In this document: piece after piece, positions 50,389-50,410 of the stretch
Layout of the letters: each line of letters opens with the position of its first letter
Numbering within the stretch: position 1 is the first letter of the stretch
DNA from: an uncultured Alphaproteobacteria bacterium
GTDB taxonomy: Bacteria > Pseudomonadota > Alphaproteobacteria > RF32 > CAG-239
Length of the DNA stretch: 50,410 bases
Direction: 5' to 3'
NCBI GenBank assembly: GCA_944391405.1
Contig: CALXTN010000011.1
Location: forward strand, 1-50,410
Made by a program: the position numbers and the translations under genes
Notes under the pieces: generated by a model
What the model saw: the letters and a program-made list of their open reading frames with translations, nothing else
What the model was told of the DNA's origin: nothing
Databases searched by the model: none

Positions 50389-50410
50389 GTTTTTGTAGAT
50401 AAAATACTTT

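Overview
The window is a roughly 50 kb chromosomal stretch of an AT-rich (about one third G+C) Gram-negative bacterium, most likely an alphaproteobacterium. The evidence is the secB / Tim44-like / mltA / Smr neighbourhood, a CarD-family regulator, an ATP12-like protein, the yebC-ruvC and ruvA-ruvB-ybgC blocks, and a valyl-tRNA synthetase with the archaeal/rickettsial type of catalytic core. Outer-membrane functions (LptG, AsmA, MltA, an OprB-like porin) confirm a diderm. Assignment to a host- or gut-associated low-GC lineage is an inference from base composition and from the apparent Bacteroidota-derived genes.

Layout. 1-2.1 kb: end of an upstream gene with its terminator, prepilin peptidase, LuxR-type response regulator, dCMP deaminase. 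2.1-8.2 kb, plus strand: enolase, a small membrane protein, dnaE, a polytopic membrane protein. 8.2-12.9 kb, minus strand: secA-sufC-sufD. 13-18 kb: parvulin foldase, then carD, then the trmL/secB pair divergent from a tim44-like/mltA/smr operon. 18.1-20.7 kb: valS. 20.7-23.35 kb: a tandem cassette of two outer-membrane-type proteins preceded by near-identical promoter/leader DNA, looking foreign. 23.5-28 kb: a small exported protein, rpsA, a short-chain dehydrogenase, then gmk-cysK-lptG. 29.4-31.6 kb, minus strand: ruvA-ruvB-ybgC. 31.7-36.8 kb: a plus-strand block (OprB-like porin, retropepsin-like protein, inactive-transglutaminase/7TM protein, ATP-grasp ligase, cyclophilin) that lies between ruvA and ruvC. 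36.9-39 kb, minus strand: yebC-ruvC and a degenerate DEAD-box protein. 39.2-46.8 kb, plus strand: rarA, a small protein resembling the L7/L12 N-terminus, a rluC-like gene, an AsmA-family gene, an ATP12-like gene, acylphosphatase, a Cys-rich DUF2769-like gene, a TPR-like gene, trxB. 47-50.1 kb, minus strand: rplY, pth, ychF and pssA. The window ends with tRNA-Leu(UAA).

Most of the window is housekeeping: replication and repair (dnaE, ruvABC, rarA), protein export (secA, secB, lptG), translation (rpsA, rplY, valS, pth, ychF, trmL, rluC-like), Fe-S assembly (sufCD) and thiol redox (trxB, cysK). The parts that deserve attention are the tandem outer-membrane cassettes with their conserved structured leader, the ATP-grasp / 7TM-transglutaminase / retropepsin module inserted between ruvC and ruvA, the single-domain pseudo-helicase, and the small L7/L12-like basic protein.
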